Shown: positions 1 to 8,876 of the stretch, piece after piece
Position numbering within the stretch: position 1 is the first letter of the stretch
Layout of the letters: each line of letters begins with the position of its first letter
Origin: CAZVPF01 sp964628195
GTDB lineage: Bacteria; Planctomycetota; Phycisphaerae; Sedimentisphaerales; Anaerohalosphaeraceae
Length of the DNA stretch: 64,000 nt
NCBI GenBank assembly: GCA_964628195.1
Contig: CAZVPF010000018.1
Span: 8,283 to 72,282 of the forward strand
Reading direction: 5' to 3'
The notes under the pieces: generated by a model
Told to the model about the DNA's origin: nothing
What the model saw: only the letters and a program-made list of their open reading frames with translations
Database searches by the model: none
Translations under genes and position numbers: made by a program

Positions 1-1242
1 CTTGTAGACGGTGTTCCGATATTTGACGAAAAGGGCAACGTTAAAGAAGCCCTGATGACTTTTATGGATATAACCGAGTTTCACGAAACTCGCCTGGAAC
101 TTATACGAAACAGAGAAATGAGTCGCCAGCTTGAAAAAATGGCTTCGATAGGCGCCTGGGAACTCGACGTTAAAAATCAGTCCGTCCACTGGAGCGAGGA
201 GACATGCAGGATACACGGCGTGAAACCGGGTTACAGGGTCCGTCTGGACGAAGCTTTGACATTTTTCGAACCGCCCGACAGGGAGAAACTTGCCCGTGCC
301 GTGGAACATCTGATGGAAACCGGCGAAGGTTATGAATTCGAGCTCGGATTTAGAAGCAGAAAGGGTCATAAGCTCTGGGTTCGTCTTAAGGGCATGGCAG
401 AGATGAACAGAGGCAAACCGGTCAGGCTTTTCGGAACGATACAGGATATAACAGAGCATAAGAGTATTCAGATTGAAAGAGAGAAACTCTACAGACAGCT
501 TGAAATAAAGAACGCCGAACTCCAAAACATTGTTTACGTTACAAGCCATGACCTTCGAAGTCCGCTTATAAATATTAGGGGGTTCTGTCGGGAACTTTCA
601 CAAAGCTGCAAAGAACTTATCGAACTTGTAAAAAAAGAGATATCAGACTCAAATGACAAACAAAAGACTGTCGAACTGATAAATGAAATAATTCCGGAAG
701 AAATGAAATTTATTGAAGCCGGCGCAGAAAAACTTGACTTCCTTCTCAGCGGCCTGCTCCATGTCTCAAGGGTCGGCAGTCGCAAAATTGAAATAAAATC
801 CGTTGATATGAACAATCTTATCTCAAGTATTGTCAGAACAATGAACTACCAGATCAAAAACCACGAAGTCAAGTTGGAGGTTGGCAAACTGCCCCCCTGC
901 CTGGGGGATGAGAACCAGATAAATCAATTATTTTCCAACCTCATAGACAACTCTTTAAAGTATCTTGACCCGTCCAGGCCGGGCAAAATCAGCATAACCG
1001 GAAAAACCGTTAATGACCATTCCGTTTACGCTGTCATTGACAATGGGATAGGAATCAGAAACGATAAGTTAGATGACATTTTTGGATTATTCAACCGTCT
1101 TGAACCTGGTATGTGCACCGGTGACGGCATTGGTTTGACTATAGTCAAAAAGATACTCGAGAGAAACCACGGTTCTGTTACGGTGGAGTCAGAGCCCGGC
1201 AAAGGCACATCATTTATTATAACGCTTCCCACCGGCAGCTAA
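1..1242 (+). CDS. PAS sensor histidine kinase, 5' end outside window
   Basis: Sensor kinase that would autophosphorylate on His and pass phosphate to a receiver protein not found here. The frame is open to base 1; codons before the first ATG (position 55) read as the end of a PAS/PAC unit (GVPIFDEKGN, then FMDITE), so the gene starts before the window. Counting from that ATG: a second PAS fold about residues 35-135 (ending FGTIQDITEH), a short helical linker, a HisKA domain with the phosphoacceptor box SHDLRSPL (His near 165), and HATPase_c with N box (NLIDNSLKY), G1 (DNGIGI) and G2 (GDGIGLTIV). No membrane segment is visible in the part present. The following genes are separated from it by a promoter, so a link to the efflux operon is not shown. 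Confidence 0.93.
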   Translation, partial: LVDGVPIFDEKGNVKEALMTFMDITEFHETRLELIRNREMSRQLEKMASIGAWELDVKNQSVHWSEETCRIHGVKPGYRVRLDEALTFFEPPDREKLARAVEHLMETGEGYEFELGFRSRKGHKLWVRLKGMAEMNRGKPVRLFGTIQDITEHKSIQIEREKLYRQLEIKNAELQNIVYVTSHDLRSPLINIRGFCRELSQSCKELIELVKKEISDSNDKQKTVELINEIIPEEMKFIEAGAEKLDFLLSGLLHVSRVGSRKIEIKSVDMNNLISSIVRTMNYQIKNHEVKLEVGKLPPCLGDENQINQLFSNLIDNSLKYLDPSRPGKISITGKTVNDHSVYAVIDNGIGIRNDKLDDIFGLFNRLEPGMCTGDGIGLTIVKKILERNHGSVTVESEPGKGTSFIITLPTGS

Positions 1243-1272
1243 AATACCCCCAAAAAAAAATTAAAATAACAC

Positions 1273-1324
1273 TTGATTTGCAATTCTTATTCATTAATAT
1301 GAATCGCTATTCATTTTTATGAGT
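1273..1324 (+). promoter_or_regulatory. Promoter with two tandem TetR-type operators
   Basis: A sigma70-like promoter TTGATT (1273-1278), 16-nt spacer, TAATAT (1295-1300). Two inverted repeats of the same design lie exactly 20 bp apart: ATTCAT-N4-ATGAAT at 1289-1304, covering the -10 box, and ATTCAT-N4-ATGAGT at 1309-1324. A symmetric site repeated with near two-turn spacing over the promoter of a tetR gene is the usual layout for autorepression. The binding itself is inference. Confidence 0.7.
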
Positions 1325-1348
1325 TTTAAGTCACAATAGGGATATATA

Positions 1349-1975
1349 TTGTCTGGATTTGCAGAAAAAAGAAAAAAGGCTCTTGAAAACGCCACAAAGC
1401 AGGCCATTTACGATGCCGCGGTGAGCGTCATAAAGGATGCGGGTTTTAAGAACCTCAAGATTCAGGATATCGCCGAGCGCGCGGGCATCGCGACAGGCAC
1501 AATGTACAATTATTTCCACAGCAAACAGGACTTGCTGGACTATATCGACAACCGCCTGCATGAAATGCTGCTGGAAACCGCAAGGCAAATCGCCGCACAG
1601 GAGCTGCCCGCCGACAGAAAAATACGAAAGTTAAACGATCGCATAATAGGGCTTTGCGCCGAGAATGATATTGTCTTTGACGCGGCAGAGAAATACGGCG
1701 CAAAAAGACTTGCCGACCAGCAGGAAATGGAAGCGAAGTACGAGGACGGTGTCGCTATCCTTCGTGATGTCATAAAGCAGGGTATTGCCGAAAACATATT
1801 TCGCCGGGTAAACCCTGAATCTGCAGCAAGGATGTATTTTTTGATGACGCTTGGAATTGTCGAGTCGCAGAAGTTCTGGCCTGGTGCTGCTCTTGAAAAA
1901 TATAAAAAGGCCCAGCGGGCATTCGTCGTGAAATACCTTAAAAAAGCCGAAAATAAAAATAAACGAACCCTTTGA
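1349..1975 (+). CDS. TetR/AcrR-family transcriptional repressor
   Basis: 208-residue regulator, first gene of the efflux operon. The N-terminal helix-turn-helix is clear: IQDIAERAGIATGTMYNYF, followed by SKQDLLDYI, typical of TetR/AcrR proteins. The C-terminal two thirds is a variable helical ligand domain with no recognisable specificity. The start is TTG at 1349; no ATG lies close upstream, and AGGGA sits a few bases before it. The gene ends 10 nt before the outer-membrane factor. Known family role: repression of the adjacent pump until a small hydrophobic ligand binds. The paired operators just upstream support autoregulation of the whole unit. Confidence 0.92.
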   Translation: MSGFAEKRKKALENATKQAIYDAAVSVIKDAGFKNLKIQDIAERAGIATGTMYNYFHSKQDLLDYIDNRLHEMLLETARQIAAQELPADRKIRKLNDRIIGLCAENDIVFDAAEKYGAKRLADQQEMEAKYEDGVAILRDVIKQGIAENIFRRVNPESAARMYFLMTLGIVESQKFWPGAALEKYKKAQRAFVVKYLKKAENKNKRTL

Positions 1976-1985
1976 ACATAACCTT

Positions 1986-3545
1986 ATGAGCGTAACGAGC
2001 ATGACAATGAAATTCAGCTTAATACCAGCCGCCCTGGCCGCGGCACTGTTTATCACCGGCTGCACCGCAGGCCCGGATTACAAAACACCTTCTATGCAGA
2101 CACCCGACCGCTGGTCGAACCCCAGCCGGGACGAAAGCTATGCCGACCCGAACACTCTGTCCGGGTGGTGGACGAGGCTGAATGACCCTGCGCTGGATGA
2201 ACTGATAAGCGAGGCACTTGAAAACAATCACGACATCAAAGCTGCCGCACTGCGTGTACTGCGGGTCAGAACCCAGCGTGACGTCGCGGCGAATCTGTAT
2301 CATCCGCAGGTAGACGGGCTCGGAGGATATTCGAGAACCAGGCCCAGCGGCAACAGCTACCAGTCCGCCAGCGGATTTCCGCCGGAATCTTACGACAGCT
2401 ATTCTGCAAGCTTCGACGCCTCGTGGGAGATCGACGTGTTCGGCAGGATAAAACGCTCGGTCCAGTCCGCCGAGTATTCTTATCACGCCACTGTCGAGGA
2501 TTACCGAGGGGTTATGGTCGCACTGCTCGCCGAGACCGCGAGTAACTACGTTGACTTTCGCACGGCCCAGCAGCGGATACAATTTGCAAACGATAATATC
2601 GAAATCCAGCGTGAAACCCTAAAGCTTACACGTGCTCGCTATGATGCCGGCCTTGTTCCCGAGCTTGACGTCGTGCAGGCACAAACCAACCTTGCAAACA
2701 CCGAATCCGTGGTTCCGCAACTGCGTAAACAGCGGACCCAGGCCCTAAACCGTTTAGCTTCACTTGTCGGGGTTTTCCCGGCTGAAATGGAAAGATTGCA
2801 AGGCAAATCCTCGATACCGACTGTAGATAAAACCGTCCCGAGATGGACGCCGGCTGAGATATTGAGGCAAAGACCGGACCTGAGGTCGGCTGAGAGAACC
2901 CTCGCAGCACGCACCGCCGAAATCGGGGTTGCAGAAGCGGATTTATACCCTGCGTTTTCTTTAACCGGATACTTTGGTTTTGAGAGCATGGACTTCGAGA
3001 ATATCGCCGAATGGAATTCAAGAATGTACGGTGTGGGGCCGTCTTTCAGGTGGAGCATCCTGAACGGTAACCGGGTACGCAACACAATTCGAATCAGGAA
3101 ACTTCTCGCCGAAGAAGCTTATATAAATTACGAAAAGTCTGTACTGCTCGCCGTGGAAGAAGTAGCCGACGCGATGGTATTTTTCGCCGAAGAGCAGAAA
3201 CGGTTCCAGGCTCTCAGGCGTTCGGTAAGGGCCTCGCGAAAGTCCATAAAACTCGTCCGTTCGCTGTACGAGAATGGTTTGACCGATTTCCAGAATGTCC
3301 TCGACAGCCAGAGGACACTTTTCAACCAGCAGGACAGCCTCGCTCAAAGCAAGGGGCAGATAGCCAGGCACTGGATCGGCATATACCAGGCGTTCGGCGG
3401 CGGGTGGCGGAATGAAATAAATCCCAACCAAAAGACGGACAGTACAGAGATTGATATTCAAAGCCGGCCTGAAACAACCAAAGCCCAAATAAAGCAGTAC
3501 CCTGATCCGGGCTTTTTCAAGCAGCAAAGACCCTACATTAAATGA
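1986..3545 (+). CDS. Outer-membrane efflux lipoprotein, NodT family
   Basis: 519-residue TolC-like outer-membrane channel of the tripartite pump encoded with it. The signal peptide ends in a lipobox (LFITGC), so the mature protein is lipid-anchored as in the NodT/OprM group. The two internal OEP halves are visible from repeated helix-turn segments (ARYDAGLVPELDVVQAQ near residue 220; RSLYENGLTDFQNVLDSQ near 430). The start is uncertain: ATG at 1986 is given, but ATG at 2001 or 2007 gives a more normal lipoprotein signal (MKFSLIPAALAAALFITGC), and none has a good Shine-Dalgarno. It probably couples to the preceding gene by a short 10-nt gap. Residues after about 470 form a polar tail. Confidence 0.93.
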   Translation: MSVTSMTMKFSLIPAALAAALFITGCTAGPDYKTPSMQTPDRWSNPSRDESYADPNTLSGWWTRLNDPALDELISEALENNHDIKAAALRVLRVRTQRDVAANLYHPQVDGLGGYSRTRPSGNSYQSASGFPPESYDSYSASFDASWEIDVFGRIKRSVQSAEYSYHATVEDYRGVMVALLAETASNYVDFRTAQQRIQFANDNIEIQRETLKLTRARYDAGLVPELDVVQAQTNLANTESVVPQLRKQRTQALNRLASLVGVFPAEMERLQGKSSIPTVDKTVPRWTPAEILRQRPDLRSAERTLAARTAEIGVAEADLYPAFSLTGYFGFESMDFENIAEWNSRMYGVGPSFRWSILNGNRVRNTIRIRKLLAEEAYINYEKSVLLAVEEVADAMVFFAEEQKRFQALRRSVRASRKSIKLVRSLYENGLTDFQNVLDSQRTLFNQQDSLAQSKGQIARHWIGIYQAFGGGWRNEINPNQKTDSTEIDIQSRPETTKAQIKQYPDPGFFKQQRPYIK

Positions 3546-3581
3546 CAGTAAATAAGCGAAGGATTAACGCGGAGAAACAAC

Positions 3582-4808
3582 ATGAAAAAAAACCTGGTAA
3601 GCAATGTAATATGGGCGATCATAGTGCTGCTGGTTTTCGCAGGCGGCACATTGTTCATTTATCGAATAACCTCGACCGGCGGAGCGGCACCGGGGATGGG
3701 CGGCCCGCAAAAATCCTCCGTGGTCGTATCCTCCCCGCAGCAGCGTGACATTACCGAGTACCACGAGTTCACCGGCAGCACCGAGGCGACGCAGGAGGTT
3801 AACATCGTAGCCCGTGTAGAGGGCTATCTTGAAACGATCAACTTCGAGGACGGGCAGTACGTCGACAAAGGGCAGCTGCTTTTCGAGATCGAGCCCGAAA
3901 TTTACGAGGCCCAGGTAAAACAGGCCGAAGCCGGGCTTAAGTCGGCCAAGGCCCGACTGAAACGTGCCGAGACAGACCTCGAGCGGATCGAAAAAGCTGT
4001 GAAGACAAACGCAGTCAGCAAGCAGCAGTTAACTACCGCCCAGGCGGATGTCGATACGGCAAAAGCGGATGTGCTGTCATACGAAGCTGCACTTATCGAG
4101 GCCAGACAGAACCTCAGCTATACAAAAATATATTCACCGATCAAAGGCAGAATAAGCAGAAACTTCGTTGACGTTGGCAATCTCGTGGGGCCCATGAATA
4201 ACAGCCTGCTGTGCACCATTGTCAACATTGAACCTGTATACATCTACTTTAATATAAGTGAAACCCTGCTTTTAAGCGAGCTTAGCAAGCTCAATGGTGC
4301 ATCAACCGAGGCAGTCAAGTTCACCTTTGCACTCGAGGGCCAGAAAGATTATCCCAACCATGGCACGATTGACTATACCGACAATATGGTTGACTCCGGC
4401 ACGGGCACAATAACCATTCGGGGGGTGTATCCGAACACCGACCGCAAAATACTGCCGGGCATGTTCGTCCGGGTCAAGCTGCCAGGCAGGACAGTTAAGG
4501 GTGCATTGCTTGTCGAGGAAAAAGCCATTTACACAGATATCGGCGGTAAGTATCTCATGCTCGTAAACGGTGAAAACAAGATCGAAAAGCGTTATTTACA
4601 ACTGGGCCAGCTTCACGGTGAAATGCGACTGATCGAACAAGGCCTTGAAAAAGACATGCGTTACGTGCTTGAGGGCGGCCAGTTCGTTTTTCCCGGGGTT
4701 GAGGTTAACCCGATGACGCAACAGCAAATGGCCGAAATGGGCAAGCAAAAACAAAACCCATCCGGTCCTGAAATGAAACCTTCAGACAAGCAGGACACCG
4801 CCAACTAA
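3582..4808 (+). CDS. RND efflux periplasmic adaptor (membrane-fusion protein)
   Basis: 408-residue HlyD/AcrA-type adaptor linking the inner-membrane pump to the outer-membrane channel. It has one N-terminal membrane anchor (residues 8-28, no lipobox), a lipoyl-like half (VNIVARVEGYLETINFEDGQ), an alpha-helical hairpin rich in Ala/Lys/Glu (about 95-170), the second lipoyl half (SYTKIYSPIKGRISRNFVDVG), then beta-barrel and membrane-proximal domains. The C-terminus is Gln/Met/Lys-rich and looks disordered. GGAGA lies 8 nt before the ATG. It sits 36 nt after the channel gene and 23 nt before the pump. Confidence 0.95.
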   Translation: MKKNLVSNVIWAIIVLLVFAGGTLFIYRITSTGGAAPGMGGPQKSSVVVSSPQQRDITEYHEFTGSTEATQEVNIVARVEGYLETINFEDGQYVDKGQLLFEIEPEIYEAQVKQAEAGLKSAKARLKRAETDLERIEKAVKTNAVSKQQLTTAQADVDTAKADVLSYEAALIEARQNLSYTKIYSPIKGRISRNFVDVGNLVGPMNNSLLCTIVNIEPVYIYFNISETLLLSELSKLNGASTEAVKFTFALEGQKDYPNHGTIDYTDNMVDSGTGTITIRGVYPNTDRKILPGMFVRVKLPGRTVKGALLVEEKAIYTDIGGKYLMLVNGENKIEKRYLQLGQLHGEMRLIEQGLEKDMRYVLEGGQFVFPGVEVNPMTQQQMAEMGKQKQNPSGPEMKPSDKQDTAN

Positions 4809-4831
4809 ACGAACCACAGGAGTGCTGAAAT

Positions 4832-7800
4832 ATGTTCAGTGATTTTTTTATAGAGAGACCGATATTCGCCACAGTTATCTCGATAGTCATCGTGCTCATA
4901 GGCGGGCTGGCGATTCCGATGCTGCCCGTCGAAAAGACGCCCGACATAACGCCGCCGACCGTAATTGTTACCGCCCAGTACCCCGGTGCCAACGCGGAGG
5001 TCATCTCCGAAACCGTCGCAACCCCGCTGGAAGAGCAGATCAACGGTGTTGAGGACATGCTTTATATGTCGTCGAAAAGCTCAGACGACGGCACGATGGA
5101 ACTTACGATTACATTCGAGGTCGGTACGGATATCGATATGGCAACGGTCCTCGTGCAGAACCGGGTCTCGATGGCAGAGCCCGTGCTGCCCGAAGAAGTT
5201 GTGCGATACGGTGTTACGACCCAGAAACAGTCGACCAACATAACAATGGCTATCGCTCTTATGTCTCCGCAGGGCACTTATGACTCTACCTTTATGAGCA
5301 ACTACATCAACATTTACCTCAAGGACGCGCTGTCCCGCGTTGAGGGAGTGGGCGAGATAACCATTTTCGGCGCCAAGGATTTCAGCATGCGGGTGTGGCT
5401 GAACCCCGAGCTTCTAAAGGCCCGGGGGCTTTCCACCGAGGATGTGCTGGCTGCAATTCGCGAACAGAATATTCAGGTCGCCGCGGGCAAGGTCGGCGCT
5501 CCGCCCAGCCCGGATACGCTTGCTTTTGAGTACACGATAAAAACACTCGGCAGGCTCCAGGACGCCGGGCAGTTCCGAAATATAATACTCAAAACCGAAG
5601 ATACAGGCAGGATCGTCCGCCTTGAAGATGTTGCCGAGGTTCGCCTGGGCTCGCAGATGTATTCATGGTTCGCACAGCACAACAGTTCACCGTCAACTGT
5701 AATGGGTGTTTTCCAGCGGCCCGGGGCCAACGCACTGGAAGTCGCCGAAAACATCCGCACCACAATGGAAAAACTCAAGCAATCTTTCCCCGAGGACCTC
5801 GAATACAGTATCGCGTTCGATCCCACACGGTTTATTACCGAGTCCATAAAGGAAGTTCTTATAACCCTTGTCTTTACAGTTGTCCTCGTTGTCCTGGTTG
5901 TTTTCATATTTCTCGGGAGGCTGCGAACGACAACTATTCCCGCTGTAACTATACCCGTTTCGCTTATCGGGACGTTCGCCGTGCTTAATTTGCTCGGCAT
6001 GTCCATAAACACACTCACCATGTTCGGGCTGGTTCTTGCCATAGGTATAGTGGTGGACGATGCGATTATTGTCGTCGAAAACGCGATGCGTATTATCGAT
6101 GAGGAAGGGCTTTGCCCGAAAGAAGCGATTAAAAAAGGTATGCGCCAGATAACCGGACCTGTTATCGCGACGACGCTTGTGCTGCTTGCGGTTTTCGTGC
6201 CGACCATCATTATAGGCGGAATCTCCGGGGCCCTTTATTCGCAGTTTGCGATAACAATCGCGACGGCGACAGTCTTTTCTTCGGTCAACGCTCTTACTCT
6301 CAGCCCGGCCCTTTGCGCCATATTTCTAAAGCCCACCGCCTCGAATAAGAACAATATTCTTTTTCGAATGTTCAACAAGGCGCTGGGCAAGACAACAACC
6401 GGGTATATCGGCATCACAAAAAGCGTAGTCCGCAAGGCTGCTTTTGCGATGCTGTTGTTTGTCGTCATTTGCCTTATGACCTACGCAGGCTCGATCTCGC
6501 TTCCGACAGGCTTTTTGCCGAACGAGGACGAAGGCTTCATGTTTATCAGCGTAGAACTTCCACCCGGGGCGAGCATTCACCGCACCCAGCAGGTTACCGA
6601 CCGCATTAACAACATCCTCGCCGAGACACCTGCTGTGCAGGAATACGTTACAGTGGGCGGGTTTTCGCTGCTAAACGGGGTGGTGGCGTCGAATTCGGCG
6701 ACCTACTTTATAATGCTCCAGCCGTGGAGCGAAAGACAATCCCCCGACCAGTCCGTGCAGGCAGTTACAGAACGCGTACAGATGCAGCTTTTCGGCATAC
6801 TTCAAGGCCAGTGCTTCGCCTTTGCCCCGCCGCCTATTTTCGGGCTTGGGCTGACGGGTTTTGAGATGCAGATACAGGACCGAGGCGGAGCCGGATTCGA
6901 GCAGCTTCAGCAGGCCGGCGACCGGCTGGCTTTTATGGGCATGTCCGACCCCGTGGTCTCCCGTGTGAACAGTTCGTTCAAGGCCAACGTGCCGCAGCTC
7001 TATGTCGACATCGACCGCACAAAGGTAAAGTCACTGAACATTCCGCTGGCAGACGTATTTTCAACGATGCAGTCGACGCTTGGCTCTGCGTATGCAAACG
7101 ATTTCAACATCTTCGGCAGAACATTCAAGGTAATGGTTCAGGCCGACGAGCAGTTTCGCGACGAGGCAGCAGATATAACAGACCTGCAGGTTCCCAACCG
7201 CGCGGGCAAAATGGTTCCCTTCGAGACATTCACCACTGTGCGCAACATATCCGGTCCGCAAACCGTGTATCACTACAACCTCTACCCGAGCACAACGGTT
7301 ACCGGGCAGCCGAACCCCGGCTTCAGCACCGGCCAGGCGATGCAGTACATGGAAAACAAGGTCCGCGAGGTGCTCGGCCCGTCGCTGGGTTACGAATGGT
7401 CAGGTATAAGCTTCCAGCAGCAGCAGGCCGGTAATATGGCCCCGATAATTTTCTCGCTGGCCTCGATATTCGTATATCTTTTTCTCGCGGCACAGTACGA
7501 AAGCTGGATGGTCCCATTTGCGATTGTTCTGGTCGTGCCGCTTGCGATCTTCGGTGCGGTCGTCTTTACTATGTTTGCCGGTCTCGAAAACAACATCTAC
7601 ACCCAGATAGGATTTGTGCTGCTTATAGGCATCGCCTCAAAAATGGCGATCCTGCTTGTTGAGTTCGCAAAGTCTAACCACGACTCAGGGAACGACACTT
7701 TCGACTCGGCCATAACAGCGGCCCGGTTGCGATTCCGCCCGATACTTATGACGGCCTTTTCGTTCATACTCGGGGTCGTTCCGCTTGTAGTTGCATCAGG

Positions 7801-7954
7801 CCCGGGAGCGGCGGCACGGAAATCACTCGGCACCGCTGTGTTCGGCGGAATGCTCATGGCTACCATCCTCGGGGTCTTCTTCATTCCGGCCTTCTATTAT
7901 ATAGTTCAGAATATCGCCGACATGGTTAAAAAGAAACAGAAGCCAAACAAGTGA
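4832..7954 (+). CDS. RND multidrug efflux pump, HAE1/AcrB type
   Basis: 1040-residue inner-membrane proton-driven exporter, full family length. It begins MFSDFFIERPIFATVISIVI as HAE1 pumps do (TM1). After the first periplasmic loop comes the TM2-TM6 block; TM4 carries the paired proton-relay aspartates in GIVVDDAIIVVENA. A second half repeats the layout (LPNEDEGFMFISVELPPGAS, then the C-terminal TM block ending FFIPAFYYIVQ). A strong AGGAG precedes the start. Substrate cannot be read from sequence; the family exports hydrophobic drugs, solvents or bile-like compounds. It is part of the tetR operon and is followed after 19 nt by a methyltransferase. Confidence 0.96.
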   Translation: MFSDFFIERPIFATVISIVIVLIGGLAIPMLPVEKTPDITPPTVIVTAQYPGANAEVISETVATPLEEQINGVEDMLYMSSKSSDDGTMELTITFEVGTDIDMATVLVQNRVSMAEPVLPEEVVRYGVTTQKQSTNITMAIALMSPQGTYDSTFMSNYINIYLKDALSRVEGVGEITIFGAKDFSMRVWLNPELLKARGLSTEDVLAAIREQNIQVAAGKVGAPPSPDTLAFEYTIKTLGRLQDAGQFRNIILKTEDTGRIVRLEDVAEVRLGSQMYSWFAQHNSSPSTVMGVFQRPGANALEVAENIRTTMEKLKQSFPEDLEYSIAFDPTRFITESIKEVLITLVFTVVLVVLVVFIFLGRLRTTTIPAVTIPVSLIGTFAVLNLLGMSINTLTMFGLVLAIGIVVDDAIIVVENAMRIIDEEGLCPKEAIKKGMRQITGPVIATTLVLLAVFVPTIIIGGISGALYSQFAITIATATVFSSVNALTLSPALCAIFLKPTASNKNNILFRMFNKALGKTTTGYIGITKSVVRKAAFAMLLFVVICLMTYAGSISLPTGFLPNEDEGFMFISVELPPGASIHRTQQVTDRINNILAETPAVQEYVTVGGFSLLNGVVASNSATYFIMLQPWSERQSPDQSVQAVTERVQMQLFGILQGQCFAFAPPPIFGLGLTGFEMQIQDRGGAGFEQLQQAGDRLAFMGMSDPVVSRVNSSFKANVPQLYVDIDRTKVKSLNIPLADVFSTMQSTLGSAYANDFNIFGRTFKVMVQADEQFRDEAADITDLQVPNRAGKMVPFETFTTVRNISGPQTVYHYNLYPSTTVTGQPNPGFSTGQAMQYMENKVREVLGPSLGYEWSGISFQQQQAGNMAPIIFSLASIFVYLFLAAQYESWMVPFAIVLVVPLAIFGAVVFTMFAGLENNIYTQIGFVLLIGIASKMAILLVEFAKSNHDSGNDTFDSAITAARLRFRPILMTAFSFILGVVPLVVASGPGAAARKSLGTAVFGGMLMATILGVFFIPAFYYIVQNIADMVKKKQKPNK

Positions 7955-7973
7955 AATCCAAGGGATAGAAACT

Positions 7974-8564
7974 ATGTTTCATAACATACCAAAGGCGATA
8001 ACAGAGCGGATGCAAGTGCTTGAAGAAATCGATGCCCGGGACAGGCAAAGCGGGGCAGGAAGACTTGAAAGGCTCAGGCAGATACCAGCGGAAACCGGAA
8101 AGTTTCTCGCCTTGCTTGCCGCTGTGGCACCGCCGGGTAAAATCATCGAGATAGGGACAAGCGCGGGGTATTCCACTATGTGGCTGTCGCTTGCCTGCCG
8201 TATGACAGGAACAAAGATAACCACTTTCGAGGTGCTCGAAAAAAAGGTCGCCCTTGCAAATGAGACCTTCCAAAGTGCCGGTATCGGGGATATAGTAACG
8301 CTTGTCCACGGCGACGCCCGGCAGCATCTGTCTGACTGCAGGGAGGTTGCCTTTTGTTTCCTCGATGCCGAAAAAGATGTTTACCAAAGCTGCTTTGACC
8401 TGGTTGTGCCGAACATGGTAAGCGGCGGACTCTTGATCGCCGACAATGCCGAAAGCCATTACCAGGACCTCAAACCCTTTTTAGACAAGGCACTTAGCGA
8501 CAAGAGACTCGATTCGACCATACTTCCCGTAGGGAAGGGGGAATTGCTCTGCAGGAAAAAATAA
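7974..8564 (+). CDS. SAM-dependent O-methyltransferase, COMT-like
   Basis: 196-residue class I methyltransferase resembling bacterial members of the catechol/caffeoyl-CoA O-methyltransferase family. Motif I is IIEIGTSAGYSTMWLSLA (about residues 59-76); the acidic SAM/metal site follows as CFLDAEKDVY and the late motif as GGLLIADNAES. It is somewhat shorter than typical relatives (about 210-220). It lies 19 nt behind the RND pump with AAGGGA before its ATG, so it is very likely the last gene of the efflux operon. Inference: it may methylate a phenolic compound that the pump then exports; the substrate is unknown. Confidence 0.83.
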   Translation: MFHNIPKAITERMQVLEEIDARDRQSGAGRLERLRQIPAETGKFLALLAAVAPPGKIIEIGTSAGYSTMWLSLACRMTGTKITTFEVLEKKVALANETFQSAGIGDIVTLVHGDARQHLSDCREVAFCFLDAEKDVYQSCFDLVVPNMVSGGLLIADNAESHYQDLKPFLDKALSDKRLDSTILPVGKGELLCRKK

Positions 8565-8674
8565 CCTAAGCATCTGTCGCGAAACTTACAAAAGTGTTCT
8601 TATAGGTAGAAATACTCATTTGAGTTTTAGGAGGGACAATCACTTATAATTTTTTTTATGTTCACGGTAAAACC

Positions 8675-8703
8675 TTGACAGCCTGCTGCCAGGTGGTTAT
8701 TAT
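8675..8703 (+). promoter_or_regulatory. dnaA promoter
   Basis: TTGACA (8675-8680), 17-nt spacer, TATTAT (8698-8703). One of the best sigma70-like matches in the window, leaving a leader of roughly 165 nt before the dnaA start. Confidence 0.7.
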
Positions 8704-8707
8704 TTGT

Positions 8708-8781
8708 AAAGCTGTTTTTGTTAAGGATGTTTTTCTGACAGCTTTATGCTAAGGATAGCATTTCAAACCGTCCTCGCGGTT
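8708..8781 (+). promoter_or_regulatory. Structured dnaA 5' leader (three inverted repeats)
   Basis: Three perfect inverted repeats follow one another in the dnaA leader: AAAGCTGT / ACAGCTTT (8708-8715 and 8738-8745), TGCTA-AGGA-TAGCA (8747-8760) and AACCG-N6-CGGTT (8766-8781). TAAGGAT occurs twice, once in the first loop (8722-8728) and once in the second hairpin. None is followed by a T run, so they are not simple terminators. No known riboswitch class was recognised. No perfect TTATCCACA DnaA box is present in 8565-8876. Confidence 0.45.
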
Positions 8782-8876
8782 ACTTATACGGATATTTACC
8801 ACTTGTTAATGTTGTTTTAAAAATTTAGAACGGCCTGCTGAATTATTTTGTGCAACCGGCTAAGGGAGGTTTACAT

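Noticed and set aside
8565..8876. Possible replication origin before dnaA
   Set aside because: No perfect DnaA boxes, no typical origin neighbours; the dyads fit an mRNA leader better.
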